The translations under genes were made by a program, and so were the position numbers. The notes under the pieces are model-generated. The model ran no database searches. It saw only the letters and a list, made by a program, of their open reading frames with translations, and was not told the DNA's origin. 64,000 nt of DNA from NCBI RefSeq assembly GCF_900636545.1, contig NZ_LR134290.1:2480001-2544000 (forward strand), in the 5' to 3' direction. This document shows positions 1 through 9,752 of this stretch, in pieces; the stretch's first letter is position 1; the number at the start of each line of letters is the position of its first letter. This DNA comes from Pseudomonas mendocina (GTDB lineage Bacteria > Pseudomonadota > Gammaproteobacteria > Pseudomonadales > Pseudomonadaceae).

Positions 1-1203
1 AAGGAATATGCCGATCAGTTGCAGCAACAAAAACAGGTTTATGGGCAGTTGGTCGCTCAGATCGAACAACTGCTGCAGCGTGTCGATCTGGCTCTGGATA
101 CCCAGCGCCAGGCCATACATGCCGAGCGCCAGGCCAGCAGTGGCCTGATCATTGCGGCAGCGGCGCTGGCGCTGCTGTTCGGTCTTGGCGCGGCGATCAT
201 GATCAGTCTGGCCATCGTGCGGCCGCTGAAGCGGGTGATCGGCCTGGCCGAATCCATCGCCGCTGGCGACCTCAGTGTGCGCATCGAGCAGGACCGTGGT
301 GACGAAGTCGGCCAACTGCTCGCGGCCATGCAGCGTATGGCGGGCAACCTGCGGGAGATGGTCGGCCGTCTGCAGGGCGGCGTGGCGCAGATATCCAGTT
401 CTGCCCAGACGCTCTCGGCGACCGCCGAACAGACGCGTCAGGGGGTCAACGGCCAGAAGCTTGAAACCGATCAGGTCGCCACCGCGATGAGCGAGATGAC
501 CGCCACGGTGCATGAGGTCGCACGCAATGCCGAAGCGGCAGCTGCTTCCACCGAACAGGCTGACCAGCGTGTCGGGGCGGGCAGTCAGGTGGTGCGTCAG
601 ACCCTGCAACGCATCGAGCAGTTGGCTCGTGCGATGGAAGCGACCACTGAGAGCATCCAGCGCCTGAGCCAGGATACCCAGCGCATCGATGCAGTGCTCG
701 ATGTGATCAAGAGTGTTGCCGAGCAGACCAACCTGCTGGCGCTCAACGCAGCCATTGAGGCAGCGCGCGCCGGCGAACAGGGGCGCGGTTTCGCGGTGGT
801 CGCCGATGAGGTGCGCGCCCTGGCCAAGCGTACCCAGCAGTCCACAGCAGAAATTGAATCGTTGATCGCCGCCTTGCGAGAGGGCAGTCGCCGCGCCGTG
901 ACCGATATGGAGCAGAGCGCCAGCCTGGTCAGCCTCACTGTTGGCGATGCCAACCAGACCGAGGGTGCGCTGGCAGCCATTGCCGAGGCGGTTAGTCTGA
1001 TCTCGGAGATGAACCAGCAGATCGCCGCCGCGGCCGAGCAGCAAACTGCCGTGGCCGAGGAAATCAGCCGTAGCGTCACCTCGATCCGCGATATCGCCGA
1101 TCAGTCGGCTACGGCAATGGACGAAACCGCCGCGTCGAGCATTCAGCTGGCCGAGCTGGGGCGCGAGTTGCAGGGCATGGCGGGGCAGTTTCGACTGGCA
1201 TAG
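1..1203 (+). CDS. Methyl-accepting chemotaxis protein, 3' part (5' end outside window)
   Basis: The reading frame is open from base 1, so the start and the ligand-binding domain lie upstream of the window. What remains is one membrane segment (about residues 47-72 of the visible part), a HAMP domain with the usual IVRPLKRV entry and DEVGQL core, and a complete cytoplasmic signalling domain. The hairpin tip reads [19 protein letters not shown] followed by [12 protein letters not shown], the region that contacts CheA and CheW. There is no C-terminal CheR-tethering pentapeptide; the protein ends QFRLA. It transmits a chemical signal to the flagellar or another Che pathway. The ligand cannot be deduced from this fragment. 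A second chemoreceptor lies at 7374-8840. Confidence 0.93.
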   Translation, partial: KEYADQLQQQKQVYGQLVAQIEQLLQRVDLALDTQRQAIHAERQASSGLIIAAAALALLFGLGAAIMISLAIVRPLKRVIGLAESIAAGDLSVRIEQDRGDEVGQLLAAMQRMAGNLREMVGRLQGGVAQISSSAQTLSATAEQTRQGVNGQKLETDQVATAMSEMTATVHEVARNAEAAAASTEQADQRVGAGSQVVRQTLQRIEQLARAMEATTESIQRLSQDTQRIDAVLDVIKSVAEQTNLLALNAAIEAARAGEQGRGFAVVADEVRALAKRTQQSTAEIESLIAALREGSRRAVTDMEQSASLVSLTVGDANQTEGALAAIAEAVSLISEMNQQIAAAAEQQTAVAEEISRSVTSIRDIADQSATAMDETAASSIQLAELGRELQGMAGQFRLA

Positions 1204-1298
1204 CGGTCGGTCTCACAGTTTCGTGAGCAAAAATGTCATGGCGCTATGCCGCTTGCCAGCGTCCCAGTAGCATCGTCGTTCTGCATAAGGAGCGAACG

Positions 1299-2216
1299 AT
1301 GCGAAGCAAACTCGATGCCTGTCTGGATTCGGTCAATCAGGTGTTGCTGGGCAAGGAGGCGCAGGTGCGCCTGGCACTGACCTGCCTGTTGGCGCGTGGT
1401 CACCTGCTGATCGAAGACCTGCCAGGCATGGGCAAGACTACCCTCAGCCATGCCCTGGCACGTGTGCTGGGGCTGAGCTTCCAGCGTATCCAGTTCACGT
1501 CCGACCTGTTGCCCGGCGATATTCTCGGCACCTCGGTGTTCGACAAGGACAGTGGCCAGTTCGTCTTTCATCCCGGGCCGATCTTCGCTGAGCTGGTGCT
1601 CGCAGACGAGATCAACCGCGCCACGCCGAAGAGCCAGAGCGCGCTGCTCGAAGCCATGGAAGAAGGTCAGGTGACCATCGAGGGTGCGACCCGGCCGCTG
1701 CCCGATCCATTTTTCGTCATCGCCACGCAGAACCCTGTCAGCAGCGGCGGCACCTTCGCCTTGCCTGAGTCCCAACTCGACCGCTTTCTCATGCGCCTGT
1801 CGCTGGGCTATCCGGCCCAAGCCGCAGAGCGCGCCTTGCTCCTGGGCGACGCCCGGCGCGACCTGCTACCGCGTATCGAGCCGATTCTCGATCATGCCGA
1901 GCTGGCGCGCCTGCAGGCGGAAGTGCCCAAGGTGCGTGCCAGCGATGCGTTGGTCGACTATGTGCTGCGTCTGGTCGAGGCGACACGCAGCCAGCCTCAG
2001 TTCGCCTGGGGGCTTTCGCCACGCGCCAGCCTGGCTTTGCTGGCCGCGGCCAGGGCCTGGGCACTGTTGGCCGAGCGTGATTACGTGATCCCCGAAGATG
2101 TACAGGCGGTGCTGCCATCGGTGGTTGGTCATCGCTTGCGCGAGCGCGCTGATCCCACCGGGCACGGTGGCGGTGGCCTGGTGCAATGGTTGCTGCGCGA
2201 AGTGCCGGCACTCTGA
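1299..2216 (+). CDS. MoxR-family AAA+ ATPase
   Basis: A 305-residue AAA+ ATPase of the MoxR group (AAA_3 core plus AAA lid), thought to act as a chaperone or assembly factor for partner proteins. The Walker A motif LPGMGKTT is at about residues 41-48 and the Walker B-like stretch LADEINRATPK follows at about 104. The ATG at 1299 is preferred over an upstream in-frame ATG at 1233 because AAGGAG lies just before it and family homology starts there. Its stop codon shares one base with the start of the DUF58 gene. MoxR, DUF58 and a transglutaminase membrane protein commonly form one operon; the order here matches the P. aeruginosa tgpA locus. Confidence 0.93.
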   Translation: MRSKLDACLDSVNQVLLGKEAQVRLALTCLLARGHLLIEDLPGMGKTTLSHALARVLGLSFQRIQFTSDLLPGDILGTSVFDKDSGQFVFHPGPIFAELVLADEINRATPKSQSALLEAMEEGQVTIEGATRPLPDPFFVIATQNPVSSGGTFALPESQLDRFLMRLSLGYPAQAAERALLLGDARRDLLPRIEPILDHAELARLQAEVPKVRASDALVDYVLRLVEATRSQPQFAWGLSPRASLALLAAARAWALLAERDYVIPEDVQAVLPSVVGHRLRERADPTGHGGGGLVQWLLREVPAL

Positions 2217-3172
2217 TGCGCGCAGCGCTGAAACCGCTTTGGCGGCGTTGGCTGGCCAGGCGTATTCCGCCGGCAGCCAGCGTGCGCCTGAATCAGCGGC
2301 GCATCTTCATTCTGCCCAGCCGGGTAGGCGGCGCGTTTGCCGTGGCGCTGCTGCTGATGCTGCTGGTGGGCATCAATTACCAGAACAGCCTGGCCTATGG
2401 CCTGACCTTTCTGCTGATGTCGGTGTTCGTCGTGACCATCCTGCATACCTACCGCAACCTGGCCGGGCTGGTGCTCAAGGCGGGCGGTGGCGGGGCGGTG
2501 TTCGTTGGCGAGCAGGCACGTTTTCGAGTACGCCTGGAAAGCCGCGAGCGTGAGCATCAGGCCATCGCACTGGGCTGGCCACCGGCCGAGCTGGTAGTGC
2601 GCGATGTGTCGCATGAAGGCCAGACCGAGGTGGACCTGAATCTCCCCGCCACGCGGCGAGGCTGGCTGCGCCCCGAGCGCCTGCGGGTGGAAAGTCGCTT
2701 CCCGCTGGGGTTGCTGGTGGCCTGGAGCTGGGTCGACCTGGACCAGGCAGTACTGGTTTATCCGCGGCCGCTGGAAGGCGATTTGCCGTTGTCGGCGGGC
2801 CTGGGCGACGAGGAGGAAGAAGAGGGCATGCGTGCCCGTGGCCAGGGCGCCGACGATTTTCAGGGGCTGCGCGAATATCAGCCGGGTGACTCGAAGCGGC
2901 GTCTGGACTGGAAGGCTTACTCGCGTGGCCAGGGCCTGTTGGTCAAGGACTTCGCCATGCTCAGTGGGCGTGATCTATGGCTGGACTTCGACAGCCTGGC
3001 TGGCGACAGTGAAATGCGCCTGGCGCTGCTCTGCCACTGGGTGCTGCAATTTTCCGAGCGGCAGCAGGCATTCGGTCTGCAACTACCGGGACAGGTGATC
3101 GCCCCGGATTACGGTGATGGCCATCGCGATGCCTGCCTGCGTGCCCTGGCGCTGTTTGGGGCGCACTCATGA
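2216..3172 (+). CDS. DUF58 domain protein of the MoxR/TgpA operon
   Basis: A 318-residue protein with two predicted membrane segments near residues 37-75 and a DUF58 domain in the second half. The DUF58 hallmark reads LREYQPGDSKRRLDWKAYSR. DUF58 proteins are related to von Willebrand A-type folds and co-occur with MoxR ATPases; the biochemical role is not established. The ATG at 2216 overlaps the moxR stop as TGATG, and the stop overlaps the next start as ATGA, so the three genes are almost certainly translated as a unit. A GTG at 2186 would lengthen the protein by ten residues but lies inside moxR and is less likely. Confidence 0.9.
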   Translation: MRAALKPLWRRWLARRIPPAASVRLNQRRIFILPSRVGGAFAVALLLMLLVGINYQNSLAYGLTFLLMSVFVVTILHTYRNLAGLVLKAGGGGAVFVGEQARFRVRLESREREHQAIALGWPPAELVVRDVSHEGQTEVDLNLPATRRGWLRPERLRVESRFPLGLLVAWSWVDLDQAVLVYPRPLEGDLPLSAGLGDEEEEEGMRARGQGADDFQGLREYQPGDSKRRLDWKAYSRGQGLLVKDFAMLSGRDLWLDFDSLAGDSEMRLALLCHWVLQFSERQQAFGLQLPGQVIAPDYGDGHRDACLRALALFGAHS

Positions 3173-5160
3173 GTAGTCTGCCTGGGATTCCGCGGGTCGC
3201 CCTGATCTGGCTGCTGGTCGCACAGGTGCTGGTGATCCTGCCGCACTTGGTTCACCTGCCGCTGTGGATGATCGCCCTGTGGCTGGTTGCAGCCGGTTGG
3301 CGCGTGCAGATCTTCCGCATGCGCGCGCGCTACCCCAACGGCTGGGCCAAGGGCGGCTTGGTGCTGTTGGTATTGGCCGGTATTCTGCTGTCGCGCGGCA
3401 CCTTGGTGGGGCTGGATGCGGCAGCGGTGCTGCTGATCGCCACCTTCACCCTCAAGTTGCTGGAAATGCGCACGCGGCGTGATGCGCTGGTGGTGATCTT
3501 CCTCGGTTTCTTCTGCGTGGTGACCGCCTATCTGTTCGAGGACGGCATTCTGACCGCGCTCTACAGCCTGTTGCCGGTCACGGCGCTGCTGGCGGCGCTG
3601 GTCGGTCTGCAGCACAGTGGTTTCGCCGAGCGTCCCTGGCCGACCCTGCGCCTGGCAGGTGGCCTGATGCTGCAGGCGATGCCGCTGATGGTGCTGCTCT
3701 TCGTGTTCTTTCCGCGCATGGGACCGTTGTGGTCGCTGCCGCTACCGAGTGACAAGGGCGTCACCGGTCTGTCGGACAACATGGAACCAGCCGATATCGC
3801 CGAGTTGAGCCGTTCTTCGGCACTGGCGTTTCGCGCCAGTTTCGAGGGCGAAGTGCCGCCGCGCGCACAACTGTACTGGCGGGCGTTGACCCTTGAGCGT
3901 TTCGATGGGCGGCGCTGGTCGCAGTCCAATTACGCCGATGTCCCCGTCGCACCGCAGTGGAGCAAGGTCGGAGAGCCGCTCGACTACAGCATCATCATGC
4001 AGCCCAGCGGCAAACGCTGGCTGTTCGCCCTCGACGTTGGCGAAATGGCCCAGGAAAGTGGACGCATGATGAGCGACTTCCGTTGGCAGCGGCTGCGTCC
4101 GGTGGATCGGCCCTTGCTTTACCAGGTGCGCTCCTGGCCACAGGCCACGCGTGAAGGACAGAGCGAGCCGCCTGGCGTGCGCCAGGCGTTGCAGTTGCCC
4201 GAGCAGGGTGATCCGCGCAGTCGTGCCTGGGCGGCCGAGCTGAAGGCGCAGTACCCGCAGGGCGAGGCGCTGGTAGCGGCCGTGCTGCAGCATTTCAATC
4301 GCGAACCCTACGTCTATACCTTGCATCCTCAGCCTCTGGGACGGGACAGTATCGACGATTTCCTGTTCAACACCCGGCGCGGCTTCTGTGCGCACTATGC
4401 CGGCGCGATGACCTTCGTGCTGCGCGCGGCAGGTATTCCTGCACGAGTCGTCGCTGGTTACCAAGGCGGCGAACTCAACCCCAGCGGCAACTACATCCAG
4501 GTACGCCAGTTCGATGCCCATGCCTGGGTGGAGTACTGGCAACCCGGGCAGGGCTGGCGTAGCGTCGATCCCACCTTCCAGGTCGCGCCAGAGCGCATCG
4601 AGCGCGGCCTGGAAGAGGCCTTGAGCGAAGAGGATGGCTTTCTCGATGACCAGCCGTTCTCGCCGCTGCGTTATCGTGAAAAGGCCTGGCTCAATCAGTT
4701 GCGCATGAGCTGGGAGAATCTGAATTACGACTGGCAGCGCTGGGTGCTGGGCTATCAGGGCGAGCAGCAATTGCAACTATTGCAGAACTGGTTCGGTAGC
4801 CTCGACTGGCAGCGCCTGGCCCTGGCCCTGGCTTTGGTGGGTACGGGTGGTGTGTTGTTAGGGCTGCTGGCGCTGTGGTTGCTCAAGCCCTGGCAACAAC
4901 GTTCCGATCCGCAGCGCCAGGTGTTTCGCAAGTTCGAACGTCTGCTGGCACGGCATGAGATGCGGCGAGAAGCCGGCGAGGGGCCGCGCTCCTTCGCTTT
5001 GCGTGCTGCACGGCAATTACCTGAGCAAGCGGCGCAGATCGAGGCGTTCGCCCGTTGCTTCGAGCAGCAGCGTTATGCCGGTGAACCGGTTTCGCCTGCG
5101 GCCTTGCAGAGGGCATTGAATGATTTGCGCCGGGCATTGCCCTGGCGCTTGTTGCGTTAG
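3169..5160 (+). CDS. tgpA: TgpA-type protein-glutamine gamma-glutamyltransferase
   Basis: A 663-residue inner-membrane transglutaminase of the DUF3488/transglutaminase-like family. It has about six N-terminal membrane helices (to roughly residue 190), a large periplasmic domain, a further helix near residue 550 and a short cytoplasmic C-terminal domain. The papain-like triad is visible as C407 (in FCAHYA), H451 (in DAHAWVEY) and D467 (in SVDPT). The 44- and 16-residue spacing matches my recollection of P. aeruginosa TgpA, which is reported to be essential. The substrate is unknown. Its start overlaps the DUF58 stop (ATGA), so expression should be coupled to moxR-DUF58. Confidence 0.93.
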   Translation: MSSLPGIPRVALIWLLVAQVLVILPHLVHLPLWMIALWLVAAGWRVQIFRMRARYPNGWAKGGLVLLVLAGILLSRGTLVGLDAAAVLLIATFTLKLLEMRTRRDALVVIFLGFFCVVTAYLFEDGILTALYSLLPVTALLAALVGLQHSGFAERPWPTLRLAGGLMLQAMPLMVLLFVFFPRMGPLWSLPLPSDKGVTGLSDNMEPADIAELSRSSALAFRASFEGEVPPRAQLYWRALTLERFDGRRWSQSNYADVPVAPQWSKVGEPLDYSIIMQPSGKRWLFALDVGEMAQESGRMMSDFRWQRLRPVDRPLLYQVRSWPQATREGQSEPPGVRQALQLPEQGDPRSRAWAAELKAQYPQGEALVAAVLQHFNREPYVYTLHPQPLGRDSIDDFLFNTRRGFCAHYAGAMTFVLRAAGIPARVVAGYQGGELNPSGNYIQVRQFDAHAWVEYWQPGQGWRSVDPTFQVAPERIERGLEEALSEEDGFLDDQPFSPLRYREKAWLNQLRMSWENLNYDWQRWVLGYQGEQQLQLLQNWFGSLDWQRLALALALVGTGGVLLGLLALWLLKPWQQRSDPQRQVFRKFERLLARHEMRREAGEGPRSFALRAARQLPEQAAQIEAFARCFEQQRYAGEPVSPAALQRALNDLRRALPWRLLR

Positions 5161-5232
5161 CGACCATTGGTCACTGGTGTGAGGGTATAGCCAGGCTGTT
5201 AGCTAGGGCCATCGTCTTCGGAGAGAGCGAGC

Positions 5233-6003
5233 ATGAGCGATTTCATCGAGCACTGCCTGGGCCGCGTTGTGGCTTTGCAGGTGCGTCTGTATGCCTGCCA
5301 GGCGCGGCTGGCTGACTGTACCGACCCGGAGGCGCTACACGATCTTCGTATCACTCTGCGGCAGCTACGCAGCCTTTTGCGCCCGTTGCGTGGCCTGCCC
5401 GCCGTGGATGCCCTGGAAGAGGGAGCGGCGGTGCTGGGACGGCTCAGCGGACCGCTGCGTGATCGTGAAGTGCTGACGGCTGAGCTGGAGCGCTTGGGGC
5501 TGGCGCACCTGGCTCCCATCGATGAGGCGCAGCGGGCCGCTGGCTATGTCGCGCTTGCCTGCAGCGTTGAGCTTGCGGGTTTGATGTTGCTGCTCGACGG
5601 CTGGCCGGGCAATTGGCGTGACGCCGCCAGGCAAGGCCAACTGGACAATGTGAAAAAGCGCATCCGCCGTCGCTTGCGCCGCCAGCAAAGGCAATTGGCC
5701 CAGGCATTGCGCGATCCTGCGCATGATCGTCATCGCCTGCGGCTGCTGATCAAACGTGTGCGTTACGCTGCTGAAACCTACCCGGCGCAGAGTCGTTTGA
5801 GCAAAGCAGCGCAATTGAGGCTCAAGCGTGCACAGAGCGCACTGGGGGACTGGCACGACCACTTGCAATGGCTGGCGCAGGCCGAAATGCTGACTTCCTT
5901 GCGCCCCTGTAGGGATATCTGGTTGCAGACTCAGCAAGCGGCTGAGCGCCGTGCCGATGATGCCCTGCTGGCGTTGTACGGAGATTTTCCTGCCGAAGGA
6001 TAA
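5233..6003 (+). CDS. CHAD domain protein
   Basis: A 256-residue protein made almost entirely of a CHAD domain (conserved histidine alpha-helical domain), a basic helical fold known to bind inorganic polyphosphate. The two repeats show the characteristic histidine/arginine helices: EALHDLRITLRQLRSLLRPL near residue 34 and HRLRLLIKRVRYAAETY near residue 171, followed by LGDWHDHLQ. No CYTH (triphosphate tunnel) domain is fused to it, and no polyphosphate kinase or exopolyphosphatase is adjacent. A clear ribosome site (GGAGAGAGCGAGC) precedes the ATG. It follows tgpA by 72 bases on the same strand, so it could be co-transcribed. Function beyond polyphosphate association is unknown. Confidence 0.85.
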   Translation: MSDFIEHCLGRVVALQVRLYACQARLADCTDPEALHDLRITLRQLRSLLRPLRGLPAVDALEEGAAVLGRLSGPLRDREVLTAELERLGLAHLAPIDEAQRAAGYVALACSVELAGLMLLLDGWPGNWRDAARQGQLDNVKKRIRRRLRRQQRQLAQALRDPAHDRHRLRLLIKRVRYAAETYPAQSRLSKAAQLRLKRAQSALGDWHDHLQWLAQAEMLTSLRPCRDIWLQTQQAAERRADDALLALYGDFPAEG

Positions 6004-6109
6004 GGCGACATTTTCGTCGGCTATCTGGCTGTTTAGGCACTTTTACGGGCTATCGTTCAGCCGTCACCATCCCCTAAGATCGTCGCCATCGATGAGTCAT
6101 GAGGTGCGT

Positions 6110-6907
6110 ATGGTCTTTTCCGAGATGCTTGAAGCGGTGCGTCGCGATCCTGATGCTGTGACGATTCCGCCTGAATGGGGGCAGGGTCGCGCCAGCTTCG
6201 GTGGTCTGGTGACTGCGCTGGCGTTCGAGGCGATGCGTGCCAAGGTGCCAGAGGGGCGACCGGTGCGCTCGCTGGCAATTACCTTCGTCGGTCCGGTGGC
6301 GCCAGATGTACCGGTCAGTTTCCAGGCCGAAGTGCTGCGTGAAGGCAAGGCCGTCAGCCAGATACTCCTGCGGGCAGTACAGGATGGTCAGGTGGTGACG
6401 GTCGTGCAGGGTAGCTTCGGGGCGTCTCGCCCGTCGGCGATCGCCGTGGAGGCACTTGCTGCGCCGCGTGTCCCGCCGGTCGAGCATTGCCAGGAGTTGC
6501 CCTACGTACGCAACGTCACGCCTGAGTTCACGCGCTTTCTGGCCATGCGCTGGGGCATCGGCGGCATGCCGTTCACTAATAACCCGTCGCGGCAGATGGG
6601 CGGCTGGGTGCGCTTGCGCGAGGAGGGCGAACCGCAGGCGCTTAGCGAAGCCCACGTGCTGGCGCTGGTAGACGCCTGGCCGCCGGCGGTGCTGCCGCAT
6701 CTGAAAAGCCCGGCGCCGGGCAGCTCGCTGACCTGGACCATCGAGTTCGTCCAGCCGCTGCAACGCCTCAGTACTGAAGACTGGTGCCTTTATCGTGCGG
6801 ACATTGAGCATGCCCGCGATGGCTACGGTCATGTGGCGGCCGCGATGTGGAGCCCTGCCGGTGAGTTGATTGCCCTGAGTCGGCAGACCGTGACGGTATT
6901 TGGCTAG
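6110..6907 (+). CDS. Acyl-CoA thioesterase-like double-hotdog protein
   Basis: A 265-residue protein resembling the TesB-like/thioesterase-II double-hotdog family that hydrolyses acyl-CoA thioesters. Visible family features are GQGRASFGGLVTALAFEAM near the N-terminus, the first hotdog strand pattern RSLAITFVGPVAPDVPVSF, and the second hotdog with SLTWTIEFVQPL followed by HARDGYGHVAAAMW and SPAGELIALSRQTV. I chose the ATG at 6110 because GAGG sits five bases before it; an in-frame ATG at 6092 is an alternative adding six residues. A further upstream extension to 5951 overlaps the CHAD gene and lacks family similarity. The substrate chain length cannot be told from sequence. Confidence 0.85.
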   Translation: MVFSEMLEAVRRDPDAVTIPPEWGQGRASFGGLVTALAFEAMRAKVPEGRPVRSLAITFVGPVAPDVPVSFQAEVLREGKAVSQILLRAVQDGQVVTVVQGSFGASRPSAIAVEALAAPRVPPVEHCQELPYVRNVTPEFTRFLAMRWGIGGMPFTNNPSRQMGGWVRLREEGEPQALSEAHVLALVDAWPPAVLPHLKSPAPGSSLTWTIEFVQPLQRLSTEDWCLYRADIEHARDGYGHVAAAMWSPAGELIALSRQTVTVFG

Positions 6908-6922
6908 GTAGGCCGCCACTGC

Positions 6923-7278
6923 TTACCTGCGATTGCGCCAGGCACGCCACCAGCCGCCGCTGAACAAGAAGCGGGGAAAGGTGACGCTCTGTTCCAGCAA
7001 CTGATGCTTGCAGGCATCTCGCTCGCCACTGAAGGGGGCGGCTGGTTCTGCTCCAGGCGATGAACCTGCGCCTGCAGGCACAGTGCCCCATACAGGCCGA
7101 TGGCAGCGATAACCAGAGGGACGAAACCCATGTGCCAGAGCCCGATCAATAGCAGTAGCAGCGACAACAGAAACAGCGGTACGGCGATCAGGTGCAGCAA
7201 CAGGTTGGTCGGATGCCGGTGCTGGTCGGCGTAGTGGCGCCACTGCCAGCTCAGCAGATTGGGATGGCGTTTGCTCAT
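6923..7278 (-). pseudogene. Small Mpo1/DUF962-like membrane protein, apparent one-base frameshift
   Basis: The N-terminal part begins MSKRHPNLLSWQWRHYADQH and carries two hydrophobic helices, as in DUF962/Mpo1-like proteins (often mislabelled 'terminase' in Pseudomonas genomes). The reading frame breaks at a run of five G on the plus strand (7034-7038). The family C-terminus, containing LEQSVTFPRF then LFSGGWWRAWR, continues in another frame to the TAA at 6923. Adding one base to the homopolymer gives an intact 118-residue protein with PPPFSGERD at the junction, so either the sequence has an undercalled base or the gene has recently mutated. GAGGA precedes the ATG at 7278. The role is unknown; yeast Mpo1 oxidises 2-hydroxy fatty acids, but the relation is distant. 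Confidence 0.72.
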
Positions 7279-7373
7279 GATGCAGTCCTCGACTCGAGAA
7301 TCCGAGTCTAGGGCTGTCATTGCCGCACGACGAATTGCTCCTGACTATGGAGCAGATAGGTCCGCGGAGGCTG

Positions 7374-8840
7374 TTAAAGGCGCAACTGACCGATGGCCTT
7401 GTTCAATTCGCCTGCCAGTTGTGCGAGCTGCTGGCTGGTCGCGGCCGATTCGAGGGTTTGGCCGACTGTCTGCTCGGTAACGTCGCGGATGCCGACCACC
7501 GAGCGACTCATCTCCTCGGCCACCTGGCTCTGCTGAGTTGCAGCCACGGCAATTTGGGTATTGCTGTCACGCATCATGGCTACGGCAGCAGTGATCGCGG
7601 CGAGCGACTCGCCGGCCTCCTGCGCCAGTTGTACACAGTGATTGGCGTTTTCTGAGCTTTCGCGCATGAACTCCACGGCGTCGCGGGTGCCGCCCTGCAG
7701 GTTGCCGATCATCTGGGTGATTTCGTCGGTGGAGTCCTGCACGCGCTTGGCCAGGTTGCGCACCTCGTCGGCGACCACGGCAAAGCCACGGCCCATTTCA
7801 CCGGCGCGGGCTGCTTCGATGGCTGCGTTGAGGGCCAGCAGGTTGGTTTGCTCGGCGATGCCGTGAATCACTCCGACCACGCGGCTGATGTGCTGGCTGT
7901 CCTCGGCCAGTCGCTCGATGCTGCCTGCGCTTTGTTGCACACCACGTGACAACGCAGCGATGGACTGTTCGACGCGTCCGACCACCTGCTGACCTGCACG
8001 GGCCAGTTGATCGGCGTTCAGCGACTGGTCGCGGGTAGTGCCGGCGTGATCGGCGATATGCTGCACAGTCGCCGACATCTCGTTGATCGCGGTGGCGGCC
8101 TGGTCGGTTTCGCTTTGCTGGCTGAGCATGCCCTGGCGCACTGCGCCCATGCGCTCGGCCATGTCGCGGGTACCGCTGTTCAGCTCGCTGGCGACCTGGC
8201 CGACGGTGCCGACCACACGCTGGTAGCCGGCCTGCATGGCATTGAACGCTGCGGCCATCTGGCCGACTTCATCGGAGCTCTCCAGCGGTACGCGCAGCGA
8301 CAGGTCGCCGCTGCGCTCGGCCTGCAGCATGACGTCCTTGAGGGTATTGAGGTGGCTCAGAAGAAAACGGATCAACAATTGCGAGGCGGCCAGCAGCAAC
8401 AGCATCAGCACCGCGACTGCCAGGGCGTAGGTCAGGGCGTGCTGGGCGAACAGGTCGAGATAACTGGGGGCGCGAGCGCTGACCGCCAGGTTGCGTCCAT
8501 CGCTGAGTGTGATGCGCTGGGCGCCGATCACGGGCGAAGTGCCGAACCAGGCGTCGTGTTGCAATGCCTGCCAGCCGCTGGCATCGGGTGCGCCTTGAGA
8601 ATCGGGCAGACTGTTGCCTTGCAGCACCTGGATATTGGCCGCGCTGGGCAGGGTCGCCTGCTGCGGCCACTGTTGCAGCAGACGGGCCTGCTCGGCGGCG
8701 GTTTGCCTGGCATCGGCGCTACGGGACTGCTGTTCGGTATGCAGGGCGAACAGCACCAACATCAGGCTGATGACGAAGGCAACGGCGTTGACCGCCCAGA
8801 ATTTGTACTTGAGAGAAAGGTTGCTGATCCAGGCGCCCAT
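7374..8840 (-). CDS. Methyl-accepting chemotaxis protein
   Basis: A complete 488-residue chemoreceptor. An N-terminal membrane helix (about residues 12-32) is followed by a short periplasmic sensor of only about 100 residues, a second helix (about 135-160), a HAMP domain ([18 protein letters not shown], then [13 protein letters not shown]) and the methylation/signalling hairpin. The tip reads [19 protein letters not shown] with [12 protein letters not shown], as in the receptor at 1-1203. The sensor is too small for a double-Cache domain and I cannot assign a ligand. The gene stands alone on the minus strand with its promoter expected in 8841-8924. Confidence 0.95.
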   Translation of the reverse strand: MGAWISNLSLKYKFWAVNAVAFVISLMLVLFALHTEQQSRSADARQTAAEQARLLQQWPQQATLPSAANIQVLQGNSLPDSQGAPDASGWQALQHDAWFGTSPVIGAQRITLSDGRNLAVSARAPSYLDLFAQHALTYALAVAVLMLLLLAASQLLIRFLLSHLNTLKDVMLQAERSGDLSLRVPLESSDEVGQMAAAFNAMQAGYQRVVGTVGQVASELNSGTRDMAERMGAVRQGMLSQQSETDQAATAINEMSATVQHIADHAGTTRDQSLNADQLARAGQQVVGRVEQSIAALSRGVQQSAGSIERLAEDSQHISRVVGVIHGIAEQTNLLALNAAIEAARAGEMGRGFAVVADEVRNLAKRVQDSTDEITQMIGNLQGGTRDAVEFMRESSENANHCVQLAQEAGESLAAITAAVAMMRDSNTQIAVAATQQSQVAEEMSRSVVGIRDVTEQTVGQTLESAATSQQLAQLAGELNKAIGQLRL

Positions 8841-8924
8841 GCTGTTGTTATCCGTCTCGCTGCGTTCACTGTTGGCTATTTGCCAGCAGTATGCCGGGGA
8901 AAGCAGTCAGAGTCTTGACGTCAA

Positions 8925-9752
8925 TCAAAACTCTGGTGCTGCTCTCTTTAGTATGGCCGGCATATTGAAGAACGCCCGGGCGCAGGCCGTGGTTTGTGCA
9001 GCCAGAGCTTGTTCGCTCTGGCCACGATGCAGCGCTACTTCTCGCAGTACCTCGCCGAGGTAAGCCGGCTCGTTACGCCCGCTCCTGGGCTTTGGCCGCA
9101 AGCTGCGCGGCAGCAGGAAGGGGGCGTCGGTCTCCAGCATCAGGCGCTCGCCAGGAATATCCTTGAGCAGCGGGTGCAGGTGCGTGCCACGACGTTCGTC
9201 GCAAACCCAGCCGGTGATACCGATATGCAGGTCGAGATCGAGATAGGCATAGAGTGCGCGGCGCTCGCCAGTGAAGCAGTGCACCACCGCAGCGGGCAAC
9301 TGATCGCGGTAACTACGCAGAATTTCCAGCATGCGTTGGCTGGCTTCGCGTTCGTGGAGAAACACCGGCATCTGCAACTCCACAGCCAGCGCCAGCTGTT
9401 CTTCCAGCGCCTTTTCCTGTGCGGGGCGCGGGGAGAAGTCACGATCGAAATCCAGCCCGCACTCTCCGACGGCGCGCACTTGCGGCTGCGCCAACAGAGA
9501 CTTGAGGGCCGCGCTGCTGGCGCTGTTCCACGTACTGGCATCGTGAGGGTGGACACCAGCGGTGCAGAACAGGCGTTCGCCACTGGTATCCAGCTGTCGG
9601 CAAAGTGCGAGGCTGGCCTCGCTTTCGTTCAGACTGGTGCCGGTCAGCACCATCTGGCACACGCCTGCGGCGTAGGCCCGCTCGAGTAGCGCTTCGGCCT
9701 GCACGGCGAGGCTGGGGTGGGTGAGATTGACGGCAATATCGATGAGCTGCAT
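8925..9752 (-). CDS. tatD: TatD-family metal-dependent hydrolase/DNase
   Basis: A 275-residue TIM-barrel amidohydrolase-fold enzyme of the TatD family, metal-dependent DNases with 3'-5' exonuclease activity linked to DNA repair. Family features are the opening [12 protein letters not shown], the metal-site region AGVHPHDAS, the motif [16 protein letters not shown], the histidine-bearing VFLHEREA and VHCFTG, and the final [17 protein letters not shown]. In TatD the first metal motif is often HxN or HxH; here the equivalent positions read DIAVN, as in other TatD rather than YcfH/YjjV members. The ATG at 9752 is chosen because AGGTGG precedes it and the homology starts there. Confidence 0.92.
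   Translation of the reverse strand: MQLIDIAVNLTHPSLAVQAEALLERAYAAGVCQMVLTGTSLNESEASLALCRQLDTSGERLFCTAGVHPHDASTWNSASSAALKSLLAQPQVRAVGECGLDFDRDFSPRPAQEKALEEQLALAVELQMPVFLHEREASQRMLEILRSYRDQLPAAVVHCFTGERRALYAYLDLDLHIGITGWVCDERRGTHLHPLLKDIPGERLMLETDAPFLLPRSLRPKPRSGRNEPAYLGEVLREVALHRGQSEQALAAQTTACARAFFNMPAILKRAAPEF

Noticed and set aside
8841..8924. A flagellar sigma-28 promoter before the chemoreceptor gene
   Set aside because: TCAAG is present on the minus strand, but the nearest GCCGATAA-like sequence matches poorly and the spacing is wrong.
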